A stretch of DNA of 64,000 nucleotides from assembly GCA_963995505.1 (NCBI GenBank), contig OZ023180.1, positions 16,444,689 through 16,508,688 of the forward strand, written 5' to 3'. The stretch comes from Hypericum androsaemum (lineage: Eukaryota > Streptophyta > Magnoliopsida > Malpighiales > Hypericaceae). This document shows positions 1 through 13,367 of this stretch, piece after piece (the first letter of the stretch is position 1; every line of letters begins with the position of its first letter). The translations under genes were made by a program, and so were the position numbers. Under the pieces are notes generated by a model. The model saw nothing but the letters and a program-made list of their open reading frames with translations. It was not told the DNA's origin and ran no database searches.

Positions 1-3000
1 TGTTGTCCAGGGTCTCAATGATGCTTCCAGCAATACAAGTACCCTTTGCTGTTTCTGTGCCTCGGCAAATCTCATCAATGAGCACAAGGCTTCTTGATGA
101 GGCTCCAGCTATTACAGAGCGGAGTTCTGACATCTCTACCTGAGAAGAAACACAGATATGAACTAAGAAGACCAAGCCGGGATTCTAAGAAAAACTAGCT
201 TTTTACACCATTTTTCTCATTCTCCTTAGTATATAATGTGTAAGCTTAAAATATAAAAACAAAGAGCAGGTTATTTGGGGATAATCCGTTATCCCAACTG
301 CCTATAAATCCAAATGAAGAAACTAGCCTCTCAGATAAATCATGTGCAGCTAAATTGTCATCATGGAATGACTTCCGTAGTCTAACTTCTCTAGTTCTAA
401 CTCGGATATCAAATGGCAGAGAAGACAAGTACACTCAACCTGGAATGAGCTTTTTCCATCAGCAGGACTGTCGTAAGATTTCATGTGAAGCATGATGGAA
501 TCAAACCGAGGAATCACAGCTGATTCTGCAGGAACCATGAATCCACATATTCCCAGTAGTGCAGATGCACAAATTGACCGAAGCAAACTAGATTTACCGC
601 CCCCATTTGGTCCAGTCAAAAGAAACAAGGACTGCATATCGATTGTGTTAGGTACAGCAATGCCTTCCGCTGGTTCAAACCAATATGGAAATAGACCTTT
701 AATTTTCATCTCATTTGCTACATCTGATGACTGCATGTCCTGAAGATTATGAGAACAGAAACAAGTTTAGGAATAAGCAGTATGGGTATGGCCCATTATC
801 TTAATAAATAATAAGAAAATTTGATTCAGAACTAAAAGGGATGATGATCTGAGTTTTTGTCATTATCCCCTTGACCAATTTTTTCTCACTGGAATAATGA
901 AAACCTTTTAGTCAGTTGTTAACATCATGTTGATTACAACTCCACCTAGATCGAGTTTTCTCTGCACGGCCAGTCCCAATGGAAGAAGCTGTGGATAGGC
1001 CGACTGACAAGTATACTAGGATTGTTTCATGAACACAAGAAAACTATTCCAGAGTTTGTCAAAAGAAAGCAAAACAACACCCTGAACATAACCATAAGCA
1101 TGTGAGGCTCTGAAGAGTTGATCAGTATTCACAACCCACCGAATGACCAATATCGATCATCTCACAAGAAAAAAATAGCTGCAGTACGGAGTGCTAATAA
1201 AATGGCAAAGAAAGGCACTTCCCAGAAGAAACTGTAAGTACCTTCAACTTATTGAGTCCAACAAGAGTTGGAAATACCCATTTTCTTCGTCTCCCTTCAC
1301 TGAAAAAATAAGCCAGAAGTCAGATGGCATGTAAAGATCATAACTGTGCGCATGAGACACATGACCCAAAAATTTTAAGTAGTTCGGGCCAGCAACCAAT
1401 TCATGCTTTAGTAAGGGATCAAAATAACTCCATGTTTATAGGTTCGTGAGAGAATTGGTCATTTGCACACCACTGAAGTGCAAACAATTGCAACTGACTC
1501 AAATTCATCCAGATTTTTCTTGTTAATCTTAGTCTACAAAGATCATGACCACAAATAAAAAGATAAGTTGGCATACTACTTCCTCGACATTGAGAATCTT
1601 TTGCAAAGAATCACATCTTAATCAGACACTTCCCGTGCCTCATCAAGACTAGTATGTTAAACAAGCACTACAACGCAACAATTTCGTTCATTGCATGACA
1701 TTATGAAGTAAGAAAAAAAAAAGATTCAGCACATGTGGATACCCTGTTTGTCAACCGTAAATAAGAAATGTATCACCAACCTCACATGAGCAAATAGCGC
1801 CTTTGCTACAATGAGCAACATTGATGAAAATACTAGGACGTTAACTTTCGGTTGTAAGTCTGCAGAAAGTCCCCTTAACAACTCTAGTACTCTCGATCTT
1901 GCCTTTGCACAAGCATCATGATACCTAGACCAAGGTATTCAATTCGAAATAAAGAAATGAGAATAAAGCACAAAAAGAAAACATTGCAAGGAAGAAAGAA
2001 AGGGGTGCTGCCTCGATCTGTGTCAGTGAAAGAGAAACCACCTCATTAAAGCTTCCTCCACCTTGGCGGTGGTAAACCACTCCTCCCCAACTTTTCTACC
2101 TTTAGAATCTAGTGCAGGTCTTAGCTGTTTAATTTGTTCTTCCCCCGGGGTACCACCCCAGACTGCTGGTGCAAATCGCTTTCCCTTGAACCATACAGCT
2201 TCATGCTCTCGGGCATATAATATTTCTCCTTTTGGACCACCAAGAGGTGCTGTGGTGGCTCTTATCCTTGAAATGATAGGAACAAAATCTTCTGTGGCCT
2301 GCAAAAATAATAGAACCCCTGCACATGAAGGACTACAATTCTGATACCTAAACAAAAATATCGAGTAGAGTAAATCTGCTAGAATGCTTGAAAATATCAA
2401 ACCTCCAGTCATCCACATCTGATACTGACATCCAAAAACAAGTTCTTTTTTAAAAGGAGAACATCCATAAACAAGTCGAGAGGAGATGTGGTTCAAGAAT
2501 TCGAACAGATAGAATAGGCCAACCTTCCCATGATTAAGAAATTTTCTAGAGGTATTCGGAAAACATGATCAAGGAAAGTTACTCAGGAAATCGTTCAAAA
2601 AATAAGAGTATAAGATCTAAAACAAACAGTTCTGACAGTAAGTTTCTAGCTAGTAACAGTAATCTGTTACCTCCGCGACAAGTTATCTAAGTCACAACAG
2701 CAAATGTAAAGCTAAATAACAAACAAGAAAATGTATCTTATAAATTTTCTTTGAATGTCGAAAGTCTGACTTATTTAAACAGCAAGAAGGAACGATGATC
2801 TTACCTGTACAACAAGGCTGGTAAAGATTATGATGGCTTTTGTGGCTAAATTTTTTACTAGTTTTCATACTTCTACCTTACATTTTCAATAATTCCTGAC
2901 AATACTATCAGTCTATACCCAAATTCTGTCAACTTCATGGTTTCCATGTGGAAGCTTTCAGCATACTACTTGCCTTAACCTGCTGCAGGTATCCCACAAC

Positions 3001-6000
3001 AGTTCAAATATTTGTCCAACAACTAAAAGGTTAGCTCAGTGTAAATTGACATTTGTAACATTAGTAGACGGAGTCAAGTAACGGAAAGTTACAAAGCACA
3101 TCAGTAGCGTGCTTTACAAGGTGTTTATATTTTCTGTTGGCCGGAGACGAACTCAAACAACTAAGAATAGAATTAATTAATCATAGTTAATGTACAAGGT
3201 TAGTGCATAGCAGGACAAATGAAACCTGATATAATACGATGACAAGGATAACTTCAAATTGACGGCAAAAGCCAAGTCCAGAAATCTTACTGCTATTGAC
3301 AATGCATGTGCTGCCCGCTCCACCTCTGCATATTCTTCCTCCATGTGAAGTCTCTTCACACGACCCTTCCATGAAGATTCTAAATCTTCAAAAAATTCTC
3401 GAGGAATGATAGAGGATGAGCTAACCATTTGATCACTTTCATCATCTAGAGATATGATCTCGCAAATCTTACTTGATGACCATTCACATTCATAAATCTA
3501 CCAGAACCACAAGTCACAAATTACATAAGGTACTGATTAATTGGAACTGAATATATACGAAAACCTAAAGAAGAACAGGCAAGATGTGGAAAAAGGCTTA
3601 TTTCAGAATCATGCTGTATGGAAAGACTCCTAACACATAACATGTGCCAATTACACGCCAACACTCATTTAGCATAGCATATAAGACATTAGAATCTGCA
3701 CTCTCTCTACATTTTCCAAAACCTTTATCCAATAAAGCGCTGGTGCACTAGTTGAGGCAAGATGACAAAGTTATATTCCATTTTATAATATCTGATAGTA
3801 AGGAAGTACAGGGAAGATGACAGTAGTCTTCATGCACACTGCATAATTGGCACATACCAAAGTCTCGAAGTTAATCTTCAACCCAGTTGCCACCCATGTA
3901 GGATCCATAAATGACTTCAAGATCTCTTTCAGCTCAGCATTCCTATACATGTGAAGTACTTCATCCAGCACGTTCTTTATTCTGCAGAACTCTAAATGAT
4001 TGGCTTCCCGCAATTCAAGTAACTTTACAATCTGAAAAAAATCAACAGCGCCACCAGGATGACACTTAGTTTGATACTATCAATGCATATGCTTAAGCAG
4101 ATTCAAAGAAACACTGGAATTTAAACGTTGCTTCTGGACCACAGAAACTATTGAGCAGACTACAAGAAGTTAGGGACAAGTAGACAATTACATGTTGAGC
4201 ATTACAAAGGTGAATAAAATAAGTCTGATTTCTAGAGAAGAAGCAAATTTATGACTTTCAGAAAAGTTGACACATTCCTTGTATGTAAAGGCATATTGCA
4301 TGACCCACCCCACAGACTCCTTGCCCCTTTACAAAAGAGAGATAGATGTTCTATCAACTAGTTCCTCCTAACACACAGATATTAACAGCAACAATTCCCC
4401 TCCTCTGAAGATCGTCAAAAGTAAGAATCCTACTCCAAGCTGCTTCCCAAGTAAAGAAAGCCAGCCATGGAGGAACTCCACTCTTCGAAATCAAATCTTT
4501 TTCACTTTGGAAGACCTTTGGATTTACGTTAGAAACATTTATTTTCACTTTTTTTTTACTGGTACAACCCTCTTTATGCTTCGGAAAAACAGTAGGCCAG
4601 TTGCCCTCGTCAAGAACCAGAACTTTGACCCAAAAAATTCGCTAAATAAGCAAGAAATTAATTAAAAACACCAAGGTTGCAGCCATAGGACCTATTACAA
4701 TCCTCTACAAATAAACAAACTCCTTATCACCAAATAAACAAACTCCAACTAACTACTAAAATATTTCCCTCTATACCAAAAAGACAAAAGTCTATCAGAA
4801 CTTGAACACATAATTAGACATTTCAAGAGGGAAGCCGGGAAAATCTATCAAGGCAAACAGGAAAGATATTGTAGAAACAAGTTATGAGTAAACAAAGCAT
4901 CAAATTTGATAGGGCTATTTAACTACCTTTGCAGAAGAAACACAGGTGAAGTCAGGAATTGAGCAGGTCACTTTACTCATTAGCCTGCAAGTTGCTGACA
5001 AGAAACTGAAACATTAATAAACGTTTCTAGCACGTAAAAACACTGTGATTGTTTCCACCAAGAACATCAATTAAATAAACAATGACTCTATGGTGCTACC
5101 CACAACAGTTAACGATAGCAGCCAAGTTTCAACACCAAAACTAATAATCTGGTCCTACGACAAAGAAACTTCCTTGCTTTCCTTGCAATGAATTATATGT
5201 CAAAACCCAAGTGCATGGCCTAAAATCCAATAACATATAGTTATGAGAAAAAAGAAATAGTGTACCTTGTATTGTGGATGCCACTTCATAAGCAGGAGGA
5301 TTCAAAAGTAAATCTCTGATATATCTGTGTTATGAGAACAAGATCATATTTCTTTCATCAGTATAAGGTGGGAATATATCCATCTTCATACAGAAAACAT
5401 TAAAACTGAAATAACTGTTCACATTGGATTGCCGGTTGACCAATAGTCAACAGCAGAATTTCAATGTTGCTTTATGGCAATCCATTACAACTCATCAAAA
5501 TACTCAAATATAAGTTTAACTTATGGTTTCCATGCTTAAACAAACAGATGCATATAGAAGCATGCACTATCATCCATCAATTTGGCATATTAGCATCTGT
5601 ATTGGATTCGACATAGCTTATTAACAATTAGCAGCCAGGCGACAGTATTGCATCATATGCTTTTAAATCAGCGCCAATAAGATTAAAGGTCTGATTCAAT
5701 AAAAAGGAAAAAGGAAGGAGATAATTATCACTCACACTACAGGTAGACCGGTACAATTTGAAGGAAGTAAAACTTTCAGCAAGCACGGTATGCCTTCAGT
5801 GGGTATGGCGCCTAGCATTTCAGAAAACACATACCATTAGCCACAAGTGGCAACCTCTTATAAGCTAGTTAAACATGCATCGGTGCAATGGAGTCAAACT
5901 AACCTATTTGCGTTGCAGTCCCTAGGTGCAATGAATGGGGCTTATTTTCTGAAGAGACGGTAACATTTCTAAACTCCACTTGATCATCCATACCATATAG

Positions 6001-9000
6001 CTCCTTTACCTGTGCACAAGAAACAAGTTCCAAGTTCCAGTCTCAAAAAGCATAATCTGAAATATCCAACCTTGGGACCCCAACTAAATATGTGAAAGAA
6101 ACCTTAAGCAAAAGTTCTGCCTCGGGATGGCCCTCAAACCATTCAAAATGCCTCCCACTGCACTCTCCCCATAATAAGCCACCCTCACCAAATTCTCCCC
6201 AGCGACAAGTTCCTGCAGAAGATACCCTATGGTGAATAGCATTCGTTTGTGTGATTAATACACGGATACAAAGTCCCGAACAAGCAATAAGTTAATGCTT
6301 CCAACATGGTACTGACGTATTCTACTATTGCCAAGTGATCTTTCTCCTAAGGATAAGTAAACATTCCACCATTGAGTCATTCACCGTTCTAATAAGATGC
6401 AACAGGTCAAATAGAGTACAACACGTCCATACGTGTAAATTCAGGAAAGAAGTAGATACAGATAATGTTCTGCAACAAAGGGAGAGAATTTCTTCCAAAT
6501 GCAATACTAGATAAATATCCACCTAATTCCATTTGAATCAATCTATTTTGTATAGATTCTTCACTCCCACCTAAATTTTCTCATTCCACAGACCAGATCG
6601 AGCATAACTTCATCGTTGTGGCATGCATGTCATTCAAAATTGTAAGAGCTCCTACTTGTCATTCTAGTTGCTGCCAGTGTGACTGAGTCTGACTGACTTC
6701 ACAAAATATTTCGACTCTAACCAACTACCATGTGGTTTAAACTTTAAAGCGCACATCAACCGGGTGACAGAAATTTCTATGTTGACACCCAAGAAACATT
6801 TCGACTTCGACCAGCTTTTCGGGAAAAATCTATTCCTAACTATTATAAAATAAAATATTAAAAAATGAAAGTTCCCTCTCGTTCTCTCCATTCCCCCTCT
6901 CATTTTTCTCTCTTCCTCTCTCTCTCTTCATGTCTCTTTATCTCTCTCCACCCTTCCCTACGCCCATCCACTTTGACCTTGACCATCTCTGTTCTGAATT
7001 TTTTCAATTCTTTTTAATTTTTACTTTCCAAGTGTTGAGTGTATTTTTTTTGTCTGAAAAAATTGATTGAAGTCAAAATGTCACTTGGGTGTCAACAAGA
7101 GAAAAATATGTCACTCAGTTGATGCATTTTAAACCACAGACACTAGTGCGAAAATTCATCAAACAATAGAGTAATAAAGTGAACTTTTTTCCAGAAAAAA
7201 AAAACTTATGCTGAAATTGGAGGTTAGAAGGAATGGTTAAGCACAGAGGAGAGACAAACCTGAAGAGTTGTTTCTTAAAGAGGTATGAAAAAATAAATGG
7301 TGGAATCGGCAAGTGCGAAGCTTGGTTACCAACGCCTCTTCAGTCAAACCATCTTCTGATGAATAAGTTTTCATTGTCTCTAAAGCTGTAGTTAAGCAAT
7401 ATCCCCTTGCTGAACGAGAAATACCTACAAGCAAACAAGATTTTGCTCCCAAGTTTAGGGCCAAAAAAATTAAGAATGCGCTAATTACATAAACTTTCAG
7501 CTTACCTACAACATGCATTGGCTCTGGGAAGTCAAGATCATGGTCATCTCCTACAAGTCCAAACACATATGGACTACCCGGATGTGCATGTCTAAAATGT
7601 AAAAACAGGTGAGATAAATTACGAATGACCAATTTGAGAACATAGACTAACACAAGGATTTCTATTCACTTTCAAGAAAATAACTTGAATTCTGTTATAA
7701 AAGGAAGGACAAAATTAAGTATATTAGATAATTACCCAGATATGAACCGGCTTTTGCGAGAACGAGCTTGTGTGGGACCCTGAACTTCCTCCACTATGCA
7801 CTATGAGGACCAAATATTAGCCATTGATCAAAAACAGGCTTTGAGAAGACAACACATCACAATATTTGGCATGAAATGATGGTTCAACCACGAAACAAGC
7901 TCTATCTCATTCTAAAAAATGGTGGAAGTAACAGACAGCACAGTTATGGCATAATGCCCAAGTATCGTCTCCAACTCAACATCACAAACATACAGCAAAA
8001 TGCAAGGACGTTTACTAAATGATTTCTTAGCTGAAAGAGCTTAACAAGAAAGCTGCTAAAATAATGCAAGGCTTACCACAGAATATCCATTATGCGTCAA
8101 GTCATCTAAAGTTTGTCGAAGATTCTACAGTAAGGAAAGAAATGAGTTAGTTCAACACAGATCTAGTTTGGAGTTTCCAGAATACAGGTCCAAGATGAGC
8201 TGAAGACGGAGAAATCAAATGAACAAATAGCAGGGACAAAAAGCGTATAGCCTCTAACTGCAATAATAGAGAACTTGGAATTTTCCGTAGGTGATTAATT
8301 AGAGGCCCTTTCTTATTTGTTATGACTAAGAAAGCAATCAAGTAGCACAGCAGTAACGGATTTATCCATGTACATGTAGGTAGCAATGACCACACAATTA
8401 CATAAAAACTGAGAAACCTCGGCATCTTTAATTTCTTCACTTGAAATGAACCAGAAAGAAAATTGATTAACTTTCTAGCAACTAAGGTGATTATACTTCT
8501 TCATAATGATATGTTCTGCTGAATCAAATAAGATTCAAACCCCAAGGACAAGATACCTCGGTTCTTGAATTGGCAGGTACTGCCCCCATAATGACAATCC
8601 AATTTCTCCAACAGCCTTGAACTTCCAACTAACAATACTCCAAGTCCCAAGACCTTCCTTTCTTCTATCAGCCAAGCTAGTCACTCAGGTCTCACATATA
8701 CTATTCAATAACTAATCAAGCACCTCCAACAACAATACTTGCAATTAAGGAGGCCGGGAGTCAATCAGCAACTGGAATTGCCTAACCTAATTCTTATGTC
8801 CCAAGCCCCCATTACCAAAACAGAAGAAAATGACATCCGAAAAAATCTGCTAAGACTAATAAAATGTTACAACTATAATGAGCAACCCAAATACAACTTT
8901 TGACAAAGTAGGTCGGTTACCGCAACAGGGCAACCAGCTCTCGGAATACTATCTGAGCGCAACCCACCAAATGGATTCAGGCCAGCATATTCAACCAGTA

Positions 9001-10516
9001 AACAGGCATCTATACCAATTGCTTCATAAAACTCCCCAACCTGAAGAAGAAGAGAAAAACATGTAAAACAGCAGTTACAAATGCAGGTGAACCGAAACTG
9101 AAGCTTGACAGTTGCTCACCCTGCACAGCAAAACTTCACGTGGAAACTTTGACTTAAATTGCAACATCTCTGAATTAAGAGTTCCCTCCTTTAAGCTGCA
9201 TTATAAAACAAAATACTTGTATTAGATTGTGAAATCAGTAAGAATTACGGAAGCATCCACAATATTGCCGGTACACAAACAACTTCCTCTCAGACTAAGA
9301 TTTGGGTTCTTATTTAATGAGCAAAACTGGAAGCAGCCCACTTGTCTAGACTTGGAACAACTTCTACCAACGAACATAAATACATTCAACTGGAGAAATT
9401 TTCCACAAGCCACATGGAAAAACAATATGTTCTCACCTGCAAAAATTATTTACAATATTAAAAAAGATTCTCTAGGAATAAGAATATGCATGAGACGCTT
9501 GAGTGGAATATCTTCTTAGCTGATGTATATGATTTTTTTTTTTGAATTTATGTTGCTTGACCAAGAAGTGGTCATGGCAATTGAACAAGTAGGAAATGCT
9601 AGGATTTACACCTTCTACTGACTCAGTAACCCAATCCACATTTTAAGCAAGGCAATGCGTATAAAACTCATACCCAAAGGCCGCAAGCCACCATCCTCAA
9701 TTTTTGTGAAAGATGCCTAAAATTTATCGGTTCGAAACAAATACTTGACCAGATTCACACAGAATGCCATCCATTGCTGTTATTCTATCTCCTAGAGGAC
9801 CTTAACTTCCCAACTGAGCTCACCTTCCGTTCCTCAGCTCAACATCCAAGCCCAACAAATTGGAATACATAAGTCGTGTAACCAGATTGATAGTGGAAGG
9901 CTTCCTACACATTTCCAGCCTCTGCGATCACACACAAAAACTGAGTTAAACTCCACCTCCAAAAGGTTAACAAGTGTCTTAACAAGAACCGTGACCAAAC
10001 CTCTTTCCACCACACAATGTGGGAAAGATCCTTGTCACTGAGAGCATTGTTTGATGGCTTCGACTTCTTGGCAGCTCCCGCAGTCCCCCTGCAATGCTTC
10101 TGATAACCGAAACAATGAATTCCTTCGACATGCCTGTTCCTACTGTCAGTCCAACAACAAGTTGAAAACCAAAATGCAAAAGTTAGAAGTTAAAAGAAAA
10201 CCATAACTATTCAATCAAATCGGTCATCAGAACACGAACAAAACATATAGCCTAAACAGCATTGGGAGGCAGAATCTCCGCGAAGAACAAACCCACCCGA
10301 CACAAAAAAGAAACTGCTCCTCATGGAAAGAAGAATCTCCCAGTTTCCACACTTGAAAGCAACAACCTTTAGGCAAATAGAACCGAACCCATATGGAGGA
10401 GAAAATAATTACAGGAAGGGGCGAGACGAAGGAAGAGAAGGGGAGCGAAACAGGAGAGCGAGCGATGGCCACTTTAAGAGCGAAAGGGCGACGCTTCTGC
10501 TCGCTGGCCAGTACAT
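1..10516 (-). CDS. MSH1: DNA mismatch repair protein MSH1, organellar (3' end beyond window)
   Basis: MutS homologue that suppresses ectopic recombination in plant mitochondria and plastids. Exons with consistent phase: 10516-10413, 10142-10001, 9921-9824, 9195-9120, 9040-8921, 8124-8077, 7800-7736, 7591-7506, 7424-7260, 6212-6103, 6009-5904, 5811-5736, 5324-5266, 4994-4927, 4031-3858, 3497-3291, 2298-2042, 1924-1781, 1299-1242, 739-440, 139-<1. About 867 residues are present. The start MYWPASRS matches MSH1 proteins and opens an Arg/Ser-rich organelle presequence. The mismatch-binding FYE motif lies at residues 144-146, the Walker A GPNGGGKSS at 764-772 and the Walker B LVLIDE at 839-844. 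The C-terminal GIY-YIG nuclease domain known in plant MSH1 would lie upstream of base 1 and cannot be seen. No stop or frameshift occurs in any exon. An upstream in-frame ATG at 10627 gives a less MSH1-like N terminus, so I prefer 10516. Confidence 0.96.
4354..4548 (-). mobile_element. LINE fragment (reverse-transcriptase zinc-binding region) in MSH1 intron 14
   Basis: The minus-strand translation contains the signature of the zf-RVT region that follows reverse transcriptase in plant non-LTR retrotransposons: a GVPP..AFFTWEAAW block followed by ILTFDDLQRRG. It sits in the intron between MSH1 exons at 4927 and 4031, in the same orientation as the gene. Only this short block is recognisable. 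The ends and any target-site duplication were not found. Confidence 0.7.
6732..7137. mobile_element. TIR element (MITE-like) in MSH1 intron 9
   Basis: The segment is bounded by imperfect terminal inverted repeats of about 80 bp. The left arm begins GTGGTTTAAA and includes TTGACACCCAAG; the reverse complement of the right arm gives the same landmarks in the same order. The core is TC-rich with no coding sequence. A target-site duplication was not clear, so the superfamily is open. It lies between MSH1 exons at 7260 and 6212. Confidence 0.55.
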
Positions 10517-11725
10517 AGTAACACTTCCCGCCTGCCCGCCCGCCGGCCGGCCACTGAAACGGAAAAAGATGGGAACTTTATGTACCCTTTTCACTTGCTT
10601 AGGGCTGGCTCCTTTTATTCTTCTCAAAAAGAGAAACCCTTTTCCATTTCCCTGAGTGAGCGAGTGAGTTCTTTTAGTGTTGTCGGTTCAGCTGCATTTC
10701 TTTTTTGTCGGTTCAGCTGCATTTCCCGCCACTAAAGGAAGTAAGAGTTCCCTTTCTTGCTACTTGAAACCCGTGCGTGGGTTTTGTCAGGAAAGGACAG
10801 GCTCTTTCTTTTCTGGCTCTGTTTTCCAGTTTTCAGGAGATGTGAAAGGACCGTAATTTTTTGGGTGTGGATTTGGTGAGGACTGGGGTAGTCCCATATA
10901 TTTGGAGATTAACTCAAACAAATATCACTACACATGTAAACCAATATCACTTCATAAGTAAACCAGCGTCTTCTAAACCAATATTACTTCACATGCAAAC
11001 CAATAACACCTGATAGGTTATTGACCATCAGATTTAAAGATAATCAAATCTGACGGCCCAAAATGTAGCACCTATGGACAAAATTTCTTTAGTCCCCACT
11101 CAATCCGGTCTCTAATTTTTTTACTTTTCAGTTCTGCAGCTCTTTATGGTCACATATTAATTTTGATTTAAATTAAATTCAACTATAAGAGATAAAACAA
11201 ATTATTAAATTTTTACAATGGATTAACCATGTTCTCGGGACGTGATTAGTAATCACTCTTCTTAGAGTATTATTCATCCCATTATATGTTGATAATGGGT
11301 GCCGGCAAGTACATCTTTAGAATTGTTAAAAAATTCTAGGATCTTTAAGTAGCAACTCTTAGAAATCCACCTTTAGAACTATAACAATAATGTTTTATGG
11401 TGGGCATGTACAAAAGAGATAAGTCATAGAATGTTGGATTGGATGGAATGATTCAAATGGCAAGGAGATACTCTATTGCGGTGGAAATAGGTACAAGAAT
11501 GTCAAGAAAATCTAAGATAGATCTGGAGTGATCGTTCCAAAGTCGACCTAATACAGAGAGAAAAAAAGTGCCAAGTTAGACTAGACTAAGGGAAAAATGA
11601 TGAAGAAAACTAAGAAGGACTAAGTTGTTGCGTGTTGTGTGTTGATGATCGATCATTTACCCATGTCATCTTTATATAAAGAGTCTTGACCTAGCCTCGG
11701 CCTTTAATGTAGGAAACCCTAGGCC

Positions 11726-11880
11726 GTGTCCCATATAGGAAGTCCTCGCTCATACCGCGTCCAACATAGGAAATTTCCACTTCAAGTGTGTCCAACATAG
11801 GAAGTTTCCACTTAGGCCATGTCTAACATAGGATGATCTTACTTAGGTCGCGTGCAATATAGAAAAATCAGACCTAATAT
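11726..11880. repeat. 31-bp minisatellite, about five degenerate units
   Basis: Units start at 11726, 11757, 11788, 11819 and 11850, each exactly 31 bp. The consensus is close to gtgtccaacataggaag followed by tttccacttaggcc. A further partial unit precedes 11726. Units differ by several substitutions but keep register, so this is an old tandem array rather than a microsatellite. Confidence 0.75.
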
Positions 11881-12330
11881 AGGAAAGTCGCGGCCGACTT
11901 GACCTTCTCGAATGCTCCCACCAAAATAATCATATTGTTGGCCCTATGATCCAAGTCAAGCCGTGTTCCCAAAGTTAGCCATCAACCAAGGTTGGTCGAC
12001 CAAAGTTAGCCCAAAAACTGTTTAGATCAATTCCTAAAGGCCATAAGTGAATCTAATTTCCAAAGGTTATCTCCAAAAATTATTTCTTTCCGTAAGTAAG
12101 AAAGACACTTTTATTTCTTCTTTTATGTTATTTCTTTCTTTTCGCACCTTTTCATTTAATTAACCAAATGGTGTCATTTAGTTTAAAATACCAAGTATTT
12201 CCTCAAATGGCACAAATACCAAGGCCTAACACTCGCTAAATCACTCAGCTTTAGAAAGTCAGATCCTCGAAACTGGCTCTACGTTGGTGGCAAGCCTCCC
12301 TAACAAGCAACAAATGTCCACAAGCCCTCC

Positions 12331-12495
12331 TGGACCAGATCCATCTGGAATTCAAGTGGAAATGGAGCGTGAAAGTTGTTCATGCATACGAGGAAGCTAA
12401 TCGATACACGAATTGCCTAGCTAACCAAGGCTTCTCCAAATCAATAGGAATGAATGTATTAGAGGAACGTCCTCTGAACGTTAATGAGAGTTGAT
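12331..12495 (+). pseudogene. LINE-type RNase H C-terminal remnant
   Basis: The plus-strand frame reads ...VVHAYEEANRYTNCLANQGF... and ends in TGA. This is the REAN..D.LAN block that closes the RNase H (RVT_3) domain of plant LINEs and their domesticated relatives. The upstream catalytic part is not recognisable. The start coordinate is only where homology becomes visible. Confidence 0.65.
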
Positions 12496-13367
12496 GCTTT
12501 ATGCTATATAAGTGACGTAGCCCTCTCGCGATCTATTGTAATAGACTAAGATGTTTTTATTTTATTTTATTTGGTGATACTAAGATGTTTTTAATTAATA
12601 ATATTGACTAGGGGTACTGGCCGTCCATGTTTAGGAAAAAAAACATATTTTACATTATAACCAGCCACTTCTTTTCAGTATACTTGATGGGCTTCACAAT
12701 TTATAGATTCTCCAAGTGGGCCTCGATCGCTATCCCTACAGTTCTCCAATACCCAGTTTATCCGAACGACCAGTCGCTGCTTCACCTGCCTAGTCGTTCA
12801 CATTCCCATGTAACAGCCACCCCACAACTGTTCTGTTCTGTTCTGTTCGTTCGTTCAGGTATTCATTTTCTGCAATCTGGATGTACACGATAGAAGGACG
12901 AGTACAAATCCAATTCAGCAACCATTGGTATACGGATAGATACAAAGGAGAACCCAATTCCAATCTAGCATCCATAAAACATTAAACAAAGACTATATAC
13001 ATTACGAGTCTTTTGCTGTGGGGTCCATAAGCTGAAAGTAGTGGCCACCCACATCAGAGCCACAAGACCAGAGCATTCCCACCACGACTATTATTTTTGG
13101 TAAAGTAAATTTCTTTATTTATATATAGAAATAAGTACTACAACATTCTCGGAAAAAAAACTAAAGGGAACATATTCGCGATTTATATATGCACACGGCA
13201 CACCTAAGAAAAAAAATTAACCCGAATAAAAGCACAAAGCCGTGCAATGACTCTTCCTTTCCAAAACAAATCCCTAAAAATAATATAATAGAAGCAACTA
13301 TTAAAGGCTGTTCCTTTATATACAGAAAACCCTCAAAGTCCGACCCTTTAGATCACTGGCTGGAGCG

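Larger units (their letters stand above)
10517..13367. other. intergenic region between divergent MSH1 and IPMI genes
   Basis: No intact gene was found. A 20-bp direct repeat (tgtcggttcagctgcatttc) occurs twice just upstream of MSH1, near 10680 and 10707. AT-rich short repeats built on aaccaatatcactt occupy about 10915-11010. A 31-bp minisatellite lies at 11726-11880 and a LINE RNase H remnant at 12331-12495. The promoters of both flanking genes must lie at the two ends, but no motif stands out enough to annotate. Confidence 0.6.

Noticed and set aside
2023..2496. Independent 157-residue protein on the minus strand
   Set aside because: It is MSH1 exon 17 (2298-2042) plus read-through into both flanking introns.
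11726..11880. CRISPR-like spaced repeats
   Set aside because: Units are contiguous 31-mers without distinct spacers, and the genome is a plant nuclear one; this is a minisatellite.
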